The notes: a model not told the origin generated them from the sequence alone. Positions 8,398-17,669 are shown, numbered from the stretch's first letter. The stretch: DNA of 64,000 nucleotides from Nitrososphaerota archaeon (GCA_028867595.1 JAGWGB010000004.1:1-64000), one strand, 5' to 3'. Numbers and translations: made by a program.

Positions 8398-9348
8398 ATG
8401 AAAGGTAATGGACTTGTTATCATTCCTGTAATTTTCGTAGCAATATGTGTCATAACATTTCAGTATGCATATGCGGATGACCAAATTACGATACCGCTAG
8501 GGGCGTCACACCAGAGCACTGGAGTTTTTTATTCTCCATCTCTCATAGACATTAAAGTAGGAAGTACCATAACTTGGAAAAACGATGACACTGTAGCACA
8601 TACTGTATCAACTGGGACTCCAAATCTTGGGACAGATGGAAGAATAGATAGTGGTATAATTAACTCGGGCAAAACTTTCTCTTATACGTTTGATAATGCT
8701 GGAGTATATGGTTACTATTGTCTTATTCATCCTTGGATGACTGGAACAGTTAATGTCGAAACAGACTCGCCACCACAGACGCCGGTCACACTTTCAATCT
8801 ATACTGATAAAACTGATTATCATGTAGGAGATAATATCACAGTATCAGGACAAGCGTCTAGGTTTGTTCCAAATGAGATAGTCACAGTATGGGTAACTGA
8901 CGTTTCTGGAAATGGTGTTGCATCAAATCACGTATCAACTGAAACATCGGATCAGTTCTCTACAACAATAATGCCAACTAACTTGTGGATTCCAGGAAAA
9001 GAGTATGTAGTTAATGCTCAATATGGGGCAAGAGGAACAATTGCCACTACTAACATACAGTACGAATCTGGGAGCTTGGCAATGCCAAGTTGGATCAAAG
9101 ATAGTGCAAGCCAATGGTCAACTGGTCAATTATCAGACAAATCATTTTCTACAGGGATACAATATATGATAAAGCAGGGTATTGTTCAATCTCCGAAACT
9201 CTATTTTGTAACAGATTCCAACTTTCATATCCCTACATGGGTAAAAAACACTGCAACATGGTGGGTTCAAGGAACTGTATCTGATGCTGACTTTGTAAGT
9301 GAAATTCAATATCTTCTCACGTCGGGAATTATCAGGGTTAGTCCATGA
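8398..9348 (+). CDS. Secreted cupredoxin (plastocyanin-like) with two W/WW modules
   Basis: Signal peptide (residues about 1-26). A type-1 copper domain (about 28-122) has all four ligands visible: His68 (VAHTVS), Cys108, His111 and Met114 (YYCLIHPWMTG). An immunoglobulin-like MG2-type domain follows (about 130-225). Two copies of a 35-residue module end the protein: PSWIKDSASQWS... and IPTWVKNTATWW..., each finishing in a GIQYMIKQGIV/EIQYLLTSGII-type helix. The copper domain should carry electrons outside the membrane, as expected in copper-rich thaumarchaeal respiration. The terminal modules recur in three other secreted proteins here and may bind the envelope. Confidence 0.85.
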   Translation: MKGNGLVIIPVIFVAICVITFQYAYADDQITIPLGASHQSTGVFYSPSLIDIKVGSTITWKNDDTVAHTVSTGTPNLGTDGRIDSGIINSGKTFSYTFDNAGVYGYYCLIHPWMTGTVNVETDSPPQTPVTLSIYTDKTDYHVGDNITVSGQASRFVPNEIVTVWVTDVSGNGVASNHVSTETSDQFSTTIMPTNLWIPGKEYVVNAQYGARGTIATTNIQYESGSLAMPSWIKDSASQWSTGQLSDKSFSTGIQYMIKQGIVQSPKLYFVTDSNFHIPTWVKNTATWWVQGTVSDADFVSEIQYLLTSGIIRVSP

Positions 9349-9360
9349 TCTAATATGAAA

Positions 9361-9511
9361 TTAATTTTCCCAATACCATTTTTGTCTGAAACCCTCGTGT
9401 TTTGCAGGATGAGCTGCCTTGAAATGTCGCTCTAACCTTATGGGATCGTCAAATTTCATTCCGCATTCCTTACACTTGAATTCTTTATGTTCGTCTTTCG
9501 TATTGGGTCAT
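9361..9511 (-). pseudogene. Small C2H2 zinc-finger gene with a +1 frameshift just after its ATG
   Basis: On the minus strand one frame reads PNTKDEHKEFKC, then CGMKF and ERHFKAAHP, giving a CxxC...HxxxxH zinc finger ending in a TAA at 9361-9363. It has no ATG/GTG/TTG of its own: an in-frame TGA sits immediately before it. An ATG at 9511-9509 is followed by one extra base (ATGACCCAAT). Removing that base restores M-P-N-T-K-D-E-H and an intact 49-aa protein. So this is either a recent one-base inactivation or a sequencing error. Similar mini zinc fingers are common in these archaea, and an intact one lies at 59235. Confidence 0.6.
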
Positions 9512-9749
9512 ACTATACTACGTAATCTAGATTTAATGTATTGTGTAACTGTGTTACTCTAACTCTTTTTCAAAATTTGATTAGAAGAGAAAAAACAATT
9601 TACTTCTGTATAGTGTAAACATTCAGGAGAATCATTTTGTATGAAATTTTAATTTTCTAATATTATTCTACATTATTAGAATTAAGATTTGTTTTAAAAA
9701 ATTATCTTTAATCAACAAATTAAATATATATTAAAATTAGTCTGGCCTA

Positions 9750-10565
9750 ATGAAACGATTCACAATTTTACTGCTTGTTGTACTGACCATGTTGTTCTCA
9801 TCAAACTCAGTAAATTATGTTAGTGCTGATACAAATCAGCATATACCTCAATGGTTCAGAACTAATGTAAGCATCTGGCTTTCGGGAGATATGGATGATC
9901 AGCAATTCATGCAGTCAATTCATAAACTTGTTACTGATATGTCATTATCTCAAAACAACACAAAAACAACCACAACATACTTCAGTACATTGCAGCATAC
10001 GAAGAACTGTAACAATCAGAACTTTCCAAAGGTGGATTGGTCTGGCTGTGATTATTCAAACGCATATCTGAGCCATGCTGACCTTAACAATGCAAATCTA
10101 CAAGGAACTAACCTCTCACGTGCAAATCTTGAAAAAGCTGATTTGGTCCAAGCAAATCTACGTGGCGCCAATCTTGACTATGCTGAAATGACAAACATTG
10201 ATTTGCCATATGCAGATATGGCTGGTGCTAGTCTTGTAAGCACTGATGCTTCGTTTGTAGACTTTCACTTTGCAATCTTAAATGATGCGAATCTTACAAA
10301 TGGAAATTTTCATGACAGTTCCTTTTCTTGGTGTCTTCTCGAAGGTGCTGTCTTGAAGCATGCTAATCTTGATCATGCTGAATTGATACAAACAGATCTT
10401 TCTGGTGCTGATCTGAGTAACGCTGATCTTTCTGACGCAAGACTTGATGGTGCAAATCTGACAAACGCAAATCTGTCTGGTGCAAACTTGCATAGTACAG
10501 ACCTCGGAGGTGCAATTCTAACCGGTGCAGACTTGAGATGCGAGAATAATTCTATTTGCAACTAG
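9750..10565 (+). CDS. Secreted pentapeptide-repeat protein
   Basis: The 271-aa product begins with a signal peptide (about 1-26), followed by one degenerate copy of the W/WW module (HIPQWFRTNVSIWLSG...DQQFMQSIHKLV, about 31-65). Residues about 88-262 are pentapeptide repeats of the A(D/N)LxxA type, such as ADLNNANLQGTNLSRANL, which fold as a right-handed quadrilateral beta-helix. A Cys pair brackets the repeats on each side (CNNQNFPKVDWSGC, CENNSIC). A TATA box (TATATATT) 25 bp ahead of the ATG supports a leaderless start. Role unknown; possibly an envelope scaffold. Confidence 0.83.
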   Translation: MKRFTILLLVVLTMLFSSNSVNYVSADTNQHIPQWFRTNVSIWLSGDMDDQQFMQSIHKLVTDMSLSQNNTKTTTTYFSTLQHTKNCNNQNFPKVDWSGCDYSNAYLSHADLNNANLQGTNLSRANLEKADLVQANLRGANLDYAEMTNIDLPYADMAGASLVSTDASFVDFHFAILNDANLTNGNFHDSSFSWCLLEGAVLKHANLDHAELIQTDLSGADLSNADLSDARLDGANLTNANLSGANLHSTDLGGAILTGADLRCENNSICN

Positions 10566-10824
10566 GATGCTCAATAAAACGAATTTAATTTAATTTCTGA
10601 CATTTGACAAATTGAACTTAGTGTGATTTATAGAAAGTTAATATATTCATAGTACGGATATGTACGGTACTTCTCCAGTGAATTATAAAAATAATAATAT
10701 GTAACCAAAAATAATTACTCTAAAATCACAAGTATGTGAATTGATTCAACTCGTATTTTGTTATGCGGTTTCAAACAGCATCTTTTTTATTATCTAAAAG
10801 TTAATGATTATGATCTAGAGACAA

Positions 10825-12825
10825 ATGATTCCGCCTGGCATAGTTGAACGCATGTATAGGACATTTTATGAGATATCGCCTGATCTAGTTTGCACATTGG
10901 ATGATGATGGAATAGTATTGGATGTAAACCAAAGAATGCTTGATCATTTTGGCTACTCTAAAGACTATGTGCTCGGTAGATCATGTTTTGACTTTATTGC
11001 AGATGGATACAAAAAAACCGCATTAGATGGATTCAGGGAGATGAAGGAGAAAGGAATTGGACCTATGATAGAACTGTCATTGATCAAAAATGGCGGTACC
11101 ACATTTTTTGGATTGTGTAGAGGTGCAAGAGTATCCGATGACGAGAAACAGAACGGATATCTCATAACAATACAAGACATTTCACCTATTCGTGAAGCAC
11201 TAGAAAAAGCAAAACATGCAGAAGAGCAGGCAAAAGCAAGATACGACGAACTAAAAAAGACTCATGAATCCCTGCTGGTACTAGAAAAAAAATACCAAAA
11301 TCTCTATGAGAATGCTCCTGATCTATTGCGTACAATTGATCTCTATGGCATAATAGTGGACTGCAACGAATCCTATGCAAAAAACCTTGGATATTCAAAA
11401 GAGGAAATTATTGGCAAATCGCTTATTGAACATACGTCTAAAAAAAGCTATGATGAAATGATGAAAGGAATTGATGAATGGAAGTCTAGCGGAACTATAT
11501 CAAATAAAGAAATTTGGATGAAAAGAAAAGATGGATCTGAGTTTCCCACCCTGCTCTCTGGAGTTAGCATTTATGACGAAAACGGACAAGTTGTTGGTAG
11601 AACGGTCTCACTTAGGAACATTACTGACATCTACCAGGCAAAAATGATAATAGAACAAGATCAATCAAAAATAAACGAGCAGTATGAAGAACTAAAAAAG
11701 ACAAATCTCTTGCTTGGGATGACTGAACAAAAATACCGAAGTCTGTACAACACTTCTCCTGATCTACTACGTACAATTGATTCTGATGGTACAATCACTG
11801 ATTGCAACTATGCATATGCAAAAAACCTTGGCTATTCAAAAGACGAAATTGTAGGAATGCAAATCTATGATCACACTGCAGAAAAAAGCCTTGATAATAT
11901 GAAAGAGATTTTTAACTTGTGGAAAAGTGGTACTAGTGTAGTCAATAAAGAAATTTGGATGAAAAGAAAAGATGGTACAACTTTTCCTGCCTTGTTGAGT
12001 GCAACCATATTTTATCAAGGCAGCAAGATGGGAAGTAATACGGTAATTAAAGACATTACTGATCTATATGATGCAAAAAAGAAGATAGAGGAAAATGAGA
12101 TGCGTCTACGAGAGCAATACGAAGAGCTACGAGACGTCGAAAAATCAAAAGAAGAATTTCTCACCATGATAACACACGAGCTGAAAACTCCTCTTGTGCC
12201 AATACAAGGCTATGTTGACATATTGCTTGCAGAAAAGTTTGGCACGTTAACCAATGAACAAAAACATAGGCTTGAGATAATAAAATCCAACGTAAGATAT
12301 CTCATGAAACTAATGTCTGACCTGTTAGATGTGCAAAAAATTGAACTTCGTCAATTAAAGCTAAATAAAGAAAACAATAACCTTGCTGATATAATGCGTG
12401 AAGTAATAGAGAATGTTAAACCAGATGTAGAAAAACACAACATCAAAATTTCGGCAAATCTCCAACCTGGTCTTTTTTGTATATGTGATAAGTTAAGAAT
12501 GGCCCAAGTCATAAATAATTTGATTAATAATGCATTAGATTTTTGTCCTAAGATAAACGGCCAGATATTTATAAAATTACATGCTGATGGAACAAACTAC
12601 AAGATCATAATAAAAGACAACGGAATTGGAATATCAAAAAGTAAACTTGATAAAATTTTTGTTAAATTCTATCAAGTTGATACATCTACCACTAGGGAAC
12701 ATGGAGGTTCAGGTATAGGGTTGGCAGTGTGCCGTGGAATCGTAGAAGCACACGATGGTAAAATATGGGCCGAATCAGAAGGTGAGGGAAAAGGCACTGA
12801 AATCCATATCTTGCTGCCTCAATAA
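10825..12825 (+). CDS. Cytosolic three-PAS sensor histidine kinase
   Basis: The 666-aa protein has no membrane segment or signal peptide. It has three PAS domains (about residues 8-120, 160-280, 303-415) with very similar cores (SPDLLRTID, AKNLGYSK, EIWMKRKDG), joined by coiled-coil linkers. A HisKA helix follows with phospho-acceptor His451 in ITHELKTPL, then an HATPase domain with N box (INNLINNALDF), DNGIGIS and GGSGIGLAV. PAS2 and PAS3 are near-duplicates, so an internal duplication is likely. The partner response regulator is not adjacent. It probably senses an intracellular redox or ligand signal; which one cannot be read here. Confidence 0.92.
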   Translation: MIPPGIVERMYRTFYEISPDLVCTLDDDGIVLDVNQRMLDHFGYSKDYVLGRSCFDFIADGYKKTALDGFREMKEKGIGPMIELSLIKNGGTTFFGLCRGARVSDDEKQNGYLITIQDISPIREALEKAKHAEEQAKARYDELKKTHESLLVLEKKYQNLYENAPDLLRTIDLYGIIVDCNESYAKNLGYSKEEIIGKSLIEHTSKKSYDEMMKGIDEWKSSGTISNKEIWMKRKDGSEFPTLLSGVSIYDENGQVVGRTVSLRNITDIYQAKMIIEQDQSKINEQYEELKKTNLLLGMTEQKYRSLYNTSPDLLRTIDSDGTITDCNYAYAKNLGYSKDEIVGMQIYDHTAEKSLDNMKEIFNLWKSGTSVVNKEIWMKRKDGTTFPALLSATIFYQGSKMGSNTVIKDITDLYDAKKKIEENEMRLREQYEELRDVEKSKEEFLTMITHELKTPLVPIQGYVDILLAEKFGTLTNEQKHRLEIIKSNVRYLMKLMSDLLDVQKIELRQLKLNKENNNLADIMREVIENVKPDVEKHNIKISANLQPGLFCICDKLRMAQVINNLINNALDFCPKINGQIFIKLHADGTNYKIIIKDNGIGISKSKLDKIFVKFYQVDTSTTREHGGSGIGLAVCRGIVEAHDGKIWAESEGEGKGTEIHILLPQ

Positions 12826-12882
12826 CTCAAAGAGAAACTTATCCACTTGAATAAAAACGCCTGTAATTGTAATACTATTTCA

Positions 12883-12910
12883 TTAACAATGTTCCTTAAC
12901 AAAGTGTCAC
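12883..12910 (+). promoter_or_regulatory. Tandem operator, site A, upstream of the 47-aa peptide
   Basis: Two direct 10-bp repeats, TTAACAATGT (12883-12892) and TTAACAAAGT (12896-12905), are separated by TCC and followed by GTCAC. The site ends 5 bp before a TATA box (TTTATAAAT, 12916-12924). The ATG of the small peptide lies 26-28 bp further on. Two other promoters in the next 5 kb carry the same element with the same spacing to TATA. Confidence 0.7.
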
Positions 12911-12943
12911 AATTTTTTATAAATTATCTGTGTATTGGAAATT

Positions 12944-13087
12944 ATGAGGATAACAAACAATGTTGTAGTTGCATCAATCCTGATGTTGGCTATGCCTTTC
13001 TATGGGGATATTTTTTCAGCAATTGCTCAAGTATCAGCAAAATCACTGATGCCAATGCTGTTATCCTCGTTAGGTATTGCTTCCTAA
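12944..13087 (+). CDS. Small secreted or membrane peptide (47 aa)
   Basis: The frame reads MRITNNVVVASILMLAMP, then FYGDIFSAIAQVSAKS, then a second hydrophobic stretch with LMPMLLSSLGIAS. The first 20 residues look like a signal peptide or membrane helix, with SAIAQ as a possible cleavage point. A clean TATA box sits about 26 bp before the ATG and the shared operator directly abuts it, so a leaderless mRNA for exactly this ORF is well supported although the peptide is tiny. Family unknown. Its co-regulated partners include an ABC exporter and a secreted PepSY protein, so a secreted signal, stress or antimicrobial peptide is conceivable. Confidence 0.6.
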   Translation: MRITNNVVVASILMLAMPFYGDIFSAIAQVSAKSLMPMLLSSLGIAS

Positions 13088-13354
13088 TTGTAACCTATCA
13101 GTGTGTTGATGAAATGTTTGTTAAAATCAAACATTCTTTCATATATCTTGATCTAGCGAATAATCATGAGCTGCATTTCTTGTAAATGATCTGATTTGGA
13201 ATTAATATTAGACAACAATGAAAAGAAACGGGTTTCGGAATGTATCTCAATGTAAAACAATTAAAAATCGAGAAATTTTTGCCAATTGCAATTCATTCAA
13301 AAATTAATTAATTTTTAGTAATTGCTTATATACAAGCAAACAGACTCGTCTTTA

Positions 13355-14323
13355 GTGAGAATCAGCCTTAAAGGATTATTGTTATTCGGTGTTTTGATTA
13401 GCGCTGCCGGCATATCTCCAGCATTTGCTGCCTCTGGCGGTTTTATGGCTCAGCCAAATTCAATGGATGCCAACTCTTCTATGGGTATGACTAATAATAC
13501 AACTCCTGCTAATTTACCTCCTCCAGCTTACTTGGTGACAAATGCTTCTGGCAATTCCGGTACTGTCGTAAGCATGAATACTGCTACCCCTGGAATCTCT
13601 GTTGCAACAGACAAGGCGTCATACAATGATGGAGACAAGATAATGATTACAGGTAAAACTCGAGATTATCTGGGAGACACACCACTTACACTAATTATAA
13701 GAAATCCTGTTGGAAATGTAGTTTCAATAAACCAGATTCCAGTAGGAGCAGACAAAACCTTTTCATCAAGCCTCACTGCTGGTGGTGCCTTGTGGCAGGC
13801 TGCCGGTACATATTCTGTTTATGTGCAGTTTGGAGGGCAAGAAAGGTCTGCTACAACAACGTTCCAATTCTCCGGCTCACATGTTGGGGCTGGAAATACA
13901 ATTCAAGTGGACGGTACCAATTCTTCAGTGACTTATACTATAACAAATGGTAAAGTGCTAGATATCAAAGCAGATACCAACTCAAAGTCGCTTATTGTAT
14001 CAATTCAAACAACCGGTGATGGTGCTTTGACCATTTCTATGCCTAGAACATTGATTGATGCAAAGAAGACCGATGGCTCAGATGATCAATACTTTGTACT
14101 AAATGATGGTCAGGAAAATGACCAATTCCAAGAGACGACCACAACAAACACTGACAGGACTCTCCAAATTCCATTCTCTGACGGAACATCCCAGATAGAA
14201 ATAATCGGAACATTTGTAGTTCCAGAGTTTGGTACAATAGCAGCAATGATACTTGCAATTGCGGTAATATCCATAATCGCAATATCTGCCAAGACTGGAT
14301 TGAGATTTACACCTAAGGTGTAA
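13355..14323 (+). CDS. Secreted PEFG-CTERM surface protein, paralogue 1
   Basis: Signal peptide (ISLKGLLLFGVLISAAG... to AFA). A first Ig-like domain (about residues 65-165) contains YNDGDKIMITGKTRDYLGDT; a second (about 175-285) contains SVTYTITNGKVLDIKADTNS and ISMPRTLIDAKK. The tail is VPEFG, a membrane helix, then a basic end (PEFG-CTERM). The PEFG tail is a known thaumarchaeal archaeosortase-type sorting signal, so the protein is probably processed and anchored at the surface. I choose GTG 13355 rather than TTG 13322 because the TATA box (CTTATATAC, 13325-13333) would fall inside the longer frame and sits about 27 bp before the GTG. Closely paralogous to the 27243 gene; the 47046 gene matches its second domain. 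Confidence 0.85.
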   Translation: MRISLKGLLLFGVLISAAGISPAFAASGGFMAQPNSMDANSSMGMTNNTTPANLPPPAYLVTNASGNSGTVVSMNTATPGISVATDKASYNDGDKIMITGKTRDYLGDTPLTLIIRNPVGNVVSINQIPVGADKTFSSSLTAGGALWQAAGTYSVYVQFGGQERSATTTFQFSGSHVGAGNTIQVDGTNSSVTYTITNGKVLDIKADTNSKSLIVSIQTTGDGALTISMPRTLIDAKKTDGSDDQYFVLNDGQENDQFQETTTTNTDRTLQIPFSDGTSQIEIIGTFVVPEFGTIAAMILAIAVISIIAISAKTGLRFTPKV

Positions 14324-14374
14324 ACCTCACCATAAAATTTTCAACAACATACTACGGCTATTAATGTCAAAATT

Positions 14375-14394
14375 AGACACAAACACAAGTGTCT
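14375..14394. promoter_or_regulatory. Inverted repeat upstream of the DrrAB-like ABC operon
   Basis: AGACAC (14375-14380) and GTGTCT (14389-14394) form a perfect 6-bp inverted repeat with an 8-bp spacer. It lies directly upstream of a TATA-like stretch (GTTATATTA, 14398-14406) and about 45 bp before the ABC ATPase ATG. The position suits a dimeric repressor or activator; no regulator is identified. Confidence 0.4.
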
Positions 14395-14439
14395 TCTGTT
14401 ATATTACACGTATGATCTAGTCATGATATCAGTTGGACC

Positions 14440-15459
14440 ATGGTTCTTGATCTCGATAATGCGAAAACATCTGACATAACTGCTATTAAAGCAGACAATC
14501 TGCAAAAAATATATCGTGATAATATTAGGGCAGTAGATGGAATAAGCTTCTCAGTTAGACAAGGTGAAATATTTGGGCTACTCGGTCCAAATGGAGCAGG
14601 AAAAACTACCACAATTAAGATGATGATAACTCTCACGAAAGCAACATCTGGACAATTACATGTATTTGGAATCGATGTTTCAAAATCTCCAGAAGAAGTA
14701 AGAGAAATGCTGGGATATGTTCCACAAAGCATTTCTGTTGACGGTGATCTTACCGCCTATGAGAATTTACTCATATTTGCTAAACTTTCATACGTTGACA
14801 AAAAGGAGCGTAATGAAAGAATCCAAAATGCACTGGAATACATGGATCTTTCAGAGAGGGCAAATGATCTTGTCAAACGTTATAGCGGGGGAATGATGCG
14901 CAGATTAGAAATAGCGCAGGCTCTTGTAAATCGTCCAAGATTATTACTCTTGGATGAGCCAAGTATTGGTCTTGACCCTTCTTCAAAAAAACAAGTGTGG
15001 AAAAGCATCAAGCAACTAAATCAAGAATTCGGTACTACAATTTTAATCACTACGCATGATATGAATGAGGCAGATGAACTCTGTGACAGAATTGCCATAA
15101 TGTCTGAAGGTAAGATAGCAATCATGGGTACTCCTGCAGATCTGAAAAAAGGCGTAGGTGGAGACATTATCACGGTTAATCTTGGATCTGCATGTCCATC
15201 CATATCATTTCCAAAAGAGATAGGTACAATTATCCTTGATAATGAAAAATCCATTCAAATTTTGACCACAAATGGTGAGGAAGCAATTCCACTCATTGCC
15301 GATTTTTTTAAAAGTCATGAAATTAAAATGGATTCCATCTCAATTAACAAAGCAAACTTGGATGACGTCTTCATGAAGTACGCTAAACGTAGACTGAGCA
15401 ATGACGTATACAAGACTGTACGCAGTACGCGTAGGGATTTTACGAGGCACTCGAGATGA
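14440..15459 (+). CDS. ABC exporter ATP-binding protein (DrrA/CcmA-like)
   Basis: The 339-aa ATPase has Walker A GPNGAGKT (residues 49-56), Q-loop (VPQS), signature YSGGMMRRLEIAQAL, Walker B LLLLDEPSIGLDP and the switch His in TTHDMNEADELC. A C-terminal extension of about 100 residues is typical of the drug-resistance DrrA subgroup. It pairs with the permease gene, which overlaps it by 4 bp (ATGA), forming a two-gene export operon for a lipid, drug-like or polysaccharide substrate. It lies within the cluster of operator-controlled genes, but I do not see the tandem operator at its own promoter. Confidence 0.93.
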   Translation: MVLDLDNAKTSDITAIKADNLQKIYRDNIRAVDGISFSVRQGEIFGLLGPNGAGKTTTIKMMITLTKATSGQLHVFGIDVSKSPEEVREMLGYVPQSISVDGDLTAYENLLIFAKLSYVDKKERNERIQNALEYMDLSERANDLVKRYSGGMMRRLEIAQALVNRPRLLLLDEPSIGLDPSSKKQVWKSIKQLNQEFGTTILITTHDMNEADELCDRIAIMSEGKIAIMGTPADLKKGVGGDIITVNLGSACPSISFPKEIGTIILDNEKSIQILTTNGEEAIPLIADFFKSHEIKMDSISINKANLDDVFMKYAKRRLSNDVYKTVRSTRRDFTRHSR

Positions 15460-16226
15460 ATATTGTAAGATTTGTCAAAAGCTCTGTCACAGTAGCTGAA
15501 ATGGAAGCAAGGAAGATCCGCCATGATTCAACTGAGCTTTGGACTAGAATAATACAACCAGCGCTGTGGCTCTTGATCTTTGGAGAGACCTTTAACGCCA
15601 TAAGGGCAATGCCATCAGGCAACTTTTCGTACTTGCAGTTCATTACTCCTGGAATTTTAGCACAATCTGTCTTGTTCATATCTATCTTCTATGGGATAAC
15701 TGTAGTATGGGAAAGAGATGTTGGGATAATCACGAAACTACTATCGACGCCCTCTCCTCGCTCATCCATAGTGTTAGGAAAATCACTTGCGGCAAGCCTT
15801 AGGGGAGTTTTTCAGGCCATAATGATATTTGGTCTTGCATTGTTGTTAGGAGTCAAGATAAGGCTTGACTTGCCTGACATTTTAGGAATTTTTGCAGTAG
15901 TTATACTGTTTGCCATGTGCTTTTCTAGCCTTTCAATGCTGCTTGCCTCTTTTATGAAGACGAGGGACAGGATGATGGGAATAGGTCAGGCACTTACCAT
16001 GCCACTTTTCTTTGCAAGCAATGCCATATACCCAATTTCTATAATGCCAGTTTGGCTCCAATACATATCGATAGCAAATCCGCTCAGCTATGTAGTTGAT
16101 GCAATTCGATCTATGTTACTTTCTGGAACTTATGCAAATTTACCTGTAGATATACTGGCATTGCTTATTTCCACGACTATTTTTGTAGTGTTGGCTTCTA
16201 AAACAATAAAACAATTGCTTGAATAG
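15456..16226 (+). CDS. ABC-2 type permease (DrrB-like)
   Basis: The 256-aa protein has six predicted membrane helices with the ABC-2 family pattern: a cytosolic N terminus (RKIRHDSTELWTRIIQPALWLLIFG), a central loop with YGITVVWERDVGIITKLLSTP, and PLFFASNAIYPISIMPVWLQYISIANPLSYVVDAIR near the end, a hallmark of DrrB/NodJ-like permeases. Start overlaps the ATPase stop by 4 bp, so translation is coupled. Two copies should assemble with two ATPases in the membrane. Substrate unknown. Confidence 0.92.
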   Translation: MNIVRFVKSSVTVAEMEARKIRHDSTELWTRIIQPALWLLIFGETFNAIRAMPSGNFSYLQFITPGILAQSVLFISIFYGITVVWERDVGIITKLLSTPSPRSSIVLGKSLAASLRGVFQAIMIFGLALLLGVKIRLDLPDILGIFAVVILFAMCFSSLSMLLASFMKTRDRMMGIGQALTMPLFFASNAIYPISIMPVWLQYISIANPLSYVVDAIRSMLLSGTYANLPVDILALLISTTIFVVLASKTIKQLLE

Positions 16227-16320
16227 CATCACAAGTAAAAAATACCTTGCAATTCAAAAATGTGTGATGGTATAGTATCGGAACAATTTGAAATAAAAAT
16301 AGAAAAAGTGGTCCTGAAGT

Positions 16321-16845
16321 TTATTCTTGGAATCCACTTGGAGTTGTTGTGCTAGGAGCTGTACCACTAGGTGTTTGTGGTTTTGACCAACTTCCTGACA
16401 TGCCCATATGTTTGTGCATCATAATTCCGTAACCACCTCTCATACCGCCAATCAAAGAGCCTAAGCTCAATGGATGTCCTTGTGATGTCTTGAGTACTTG
16501 GCCATTTCCTGCATCTACTATTACAGAGTAGACGCTCTTGCCGTCAGTTACCTTGAAGGCATAAACGACATAGCCTTGTTGTACGACAAGACCTCCGGAC
16601 AACACTTGTCCACCAGTTACTTGTCCTGCAGCTGTGTTTGCAGCAGTAGTAAAGCTGGTCTTCACACTAGACAAAATATTCTGTGGAAGATTGATTGAAC
16701 CTTGTATTGGTGTTGGTCCCTGACCGGAACCAGATGGTGATGTGGTCTGTGCATATGCCAGTGAGCTTCCAACTGTAGCAATGATTGCTACACTGAGAAT
16801 CACGGCAAGCATTTTTTGATGCGCCTTTAGATTTTGTAGGTTCAT
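16321..16845 (-). CDS. Secreted PepSY-like protein with Met/His-rich tail
   Basis: The 174-aa product has a signal peptide (MLAVILSVAIIATVGSSLAYA) and a PepSY-like domain (about residues 50-125) containing AGQVTGGQVLSGG, YVVYAFKVTDG and VIVDAGNGQVLK. A Gly/Met/His stretch (YGIMMHKHMGMSGSW) follows, then a Ser/Thr/Pro tail. PepSY domains typically inhibit or regulate proteases or sense the envelope; the Met/His cluster could bind copper. The ATG is 24-30 bp from a TATA box (TTATAAA on the minus strand), directly preceded by the tandem operator (site B), so it is probably co-regulated with the 47-aa peptide and the ABC operon. Confidence 0.75.
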   Translation of the reverse strand: MNLQNLKAHQKMLAVILSVAIIATVGSSLAYAQTTSPSGSGQGPTPIQGSINLPQNILSSVKTSFTTAANTAAGQVTGGQVLSGGLVVQQGYVVYAFKVTDGKSVYSVIVDAGNGQVLKTSQGHPLSLGSLIGGMRGGYGIMMHKHMGMSGSWSKPQTPSGTAPSTTTPSGFQE

Positions 16846-16881
16846 TCTGACATGGTATATCTATTCAGTTTATAATGGATT

Positions 16882-16909
16882 GCGACACCATGTTAAGGAA
16901 CAAGGTTAG
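16882..16909 (-). promoter_or_regulatory. Tandem operator, site B, upstream of the PepSY gene
   Basis: Read on the minus strand: CTAACCTTGT (16909-16900), TCC, TTAACATGGT (16896-16887), then GTCGC. This is the same layout as sites A and C. Five bases later comes ATTATAAAC, the TATA box for the gene starting at 16845. The spacing to TATA is identical to site A although the gene points the other way, which argues against chance. Confidence 0.7.
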
Positions 16910-17095
16910 TGATTATATAACAATCTCACATTTCATCATTCTTATGCATGGATGTGCTCTCGTGCATTTCTGATTTGTAATAAAATAATACGTGAAATTC
17001 TAATTGTAAAAATAATTTTTAATATTAATTTTGATGCACGTGATTTTTACTTTATATTAATTTGGATTTTTATTGTAAATAAAAAACAAAAAGTT

Positions 17096-17629
17096 CTAAT
17101 CTTTACCTAGCTCGTCATCTATCTTGTCTTGTGTAGATTTGTATTTTTTATATCGTGTATTCCATTTTGCAAAGAAACTGTATTCCTTGAGTGCTACAAA
17201 AAGCAGCACCGCAGAAAATATTATGCAGATGAAAATGAATATTTGTATTCCTATGAATATGGGTGCGTCTTGATGCATGAATCTGGGAGGGTGGAAAGGA
17301 ATCTCATTGATGACATTACTTCCATTCTTTTCAACTATGTAAAATTGTGCTCCATTAGGCATCATGTTGCCTGCCGTCATATTGCCAAATTCTTCGTTAT
17401 TTCTTTCAAGATGAGTAATGCTATATCTAGGATGACCAAGCAATATGCCTCCCATCACTAGAGCAACAGGAGCAAAAATTAGGGCAGAAGCAATAAAGAT
17501 TAGAAATATACGCCTTGAGCTATTTGTGTGACTAAGAAGATCATCTATCATCTTAAACAGATTTTCTGGAGCCTCTTTATTGGCATCTTTGTTAGGTTCT
17601 TTATCGTTATTTTGAGGAGGCTGTGACAT
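17096..17629 (-). CDS. Two-helix membrane protein (177 aa)
   Basis: A charged, Asn/Lys-rich cytosolic N terminus (about 1-40) is followed by a first helix (RIFLIFIASALIFAPVALVMG). An extracellular loop of about 60 residues with several Asn-linked sequons (NMT, NGS) comes next, then a second helix (IFIGIQIFIFICIIFSAVLLFV) and a basic cytosolic tail. I do not recognise a family. It is 40 bp downstream of the winged-helix gene in the same direction, so the two probably form an operon. It could be a membrane partner that informs the regulator, but this is inference. Confidence 0.65.
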   Translation of the reverse strand: MSQPPQNNDKEPNKDANKEAPENLFKMIDDLLSHTNSSRRIFLIFIASALIFAPVALVMGGILLGHPRYSITHLERNNEEFGNMTAGNMMPNGAQFYIVEKNGSNVINEIPFHPPRFMHQDAPIFIGIQIFIFICIIFSAVLLFVALKEYSFFAKWNTRYKKYKSTQDKIDDELGKD

Positions 17630-17669
17630 TTAGATGAACAACTCCCTTATGTACAAATAAAACATTTCG

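Noticed and set aside
12847-13185. 112-aa frame over the small peptide gene
   Set aside because: It spans operator site A and the TATA box, is rich in Cys and aromatic residues without pattern, and competes with a better-supported 47-aa frame in another register.
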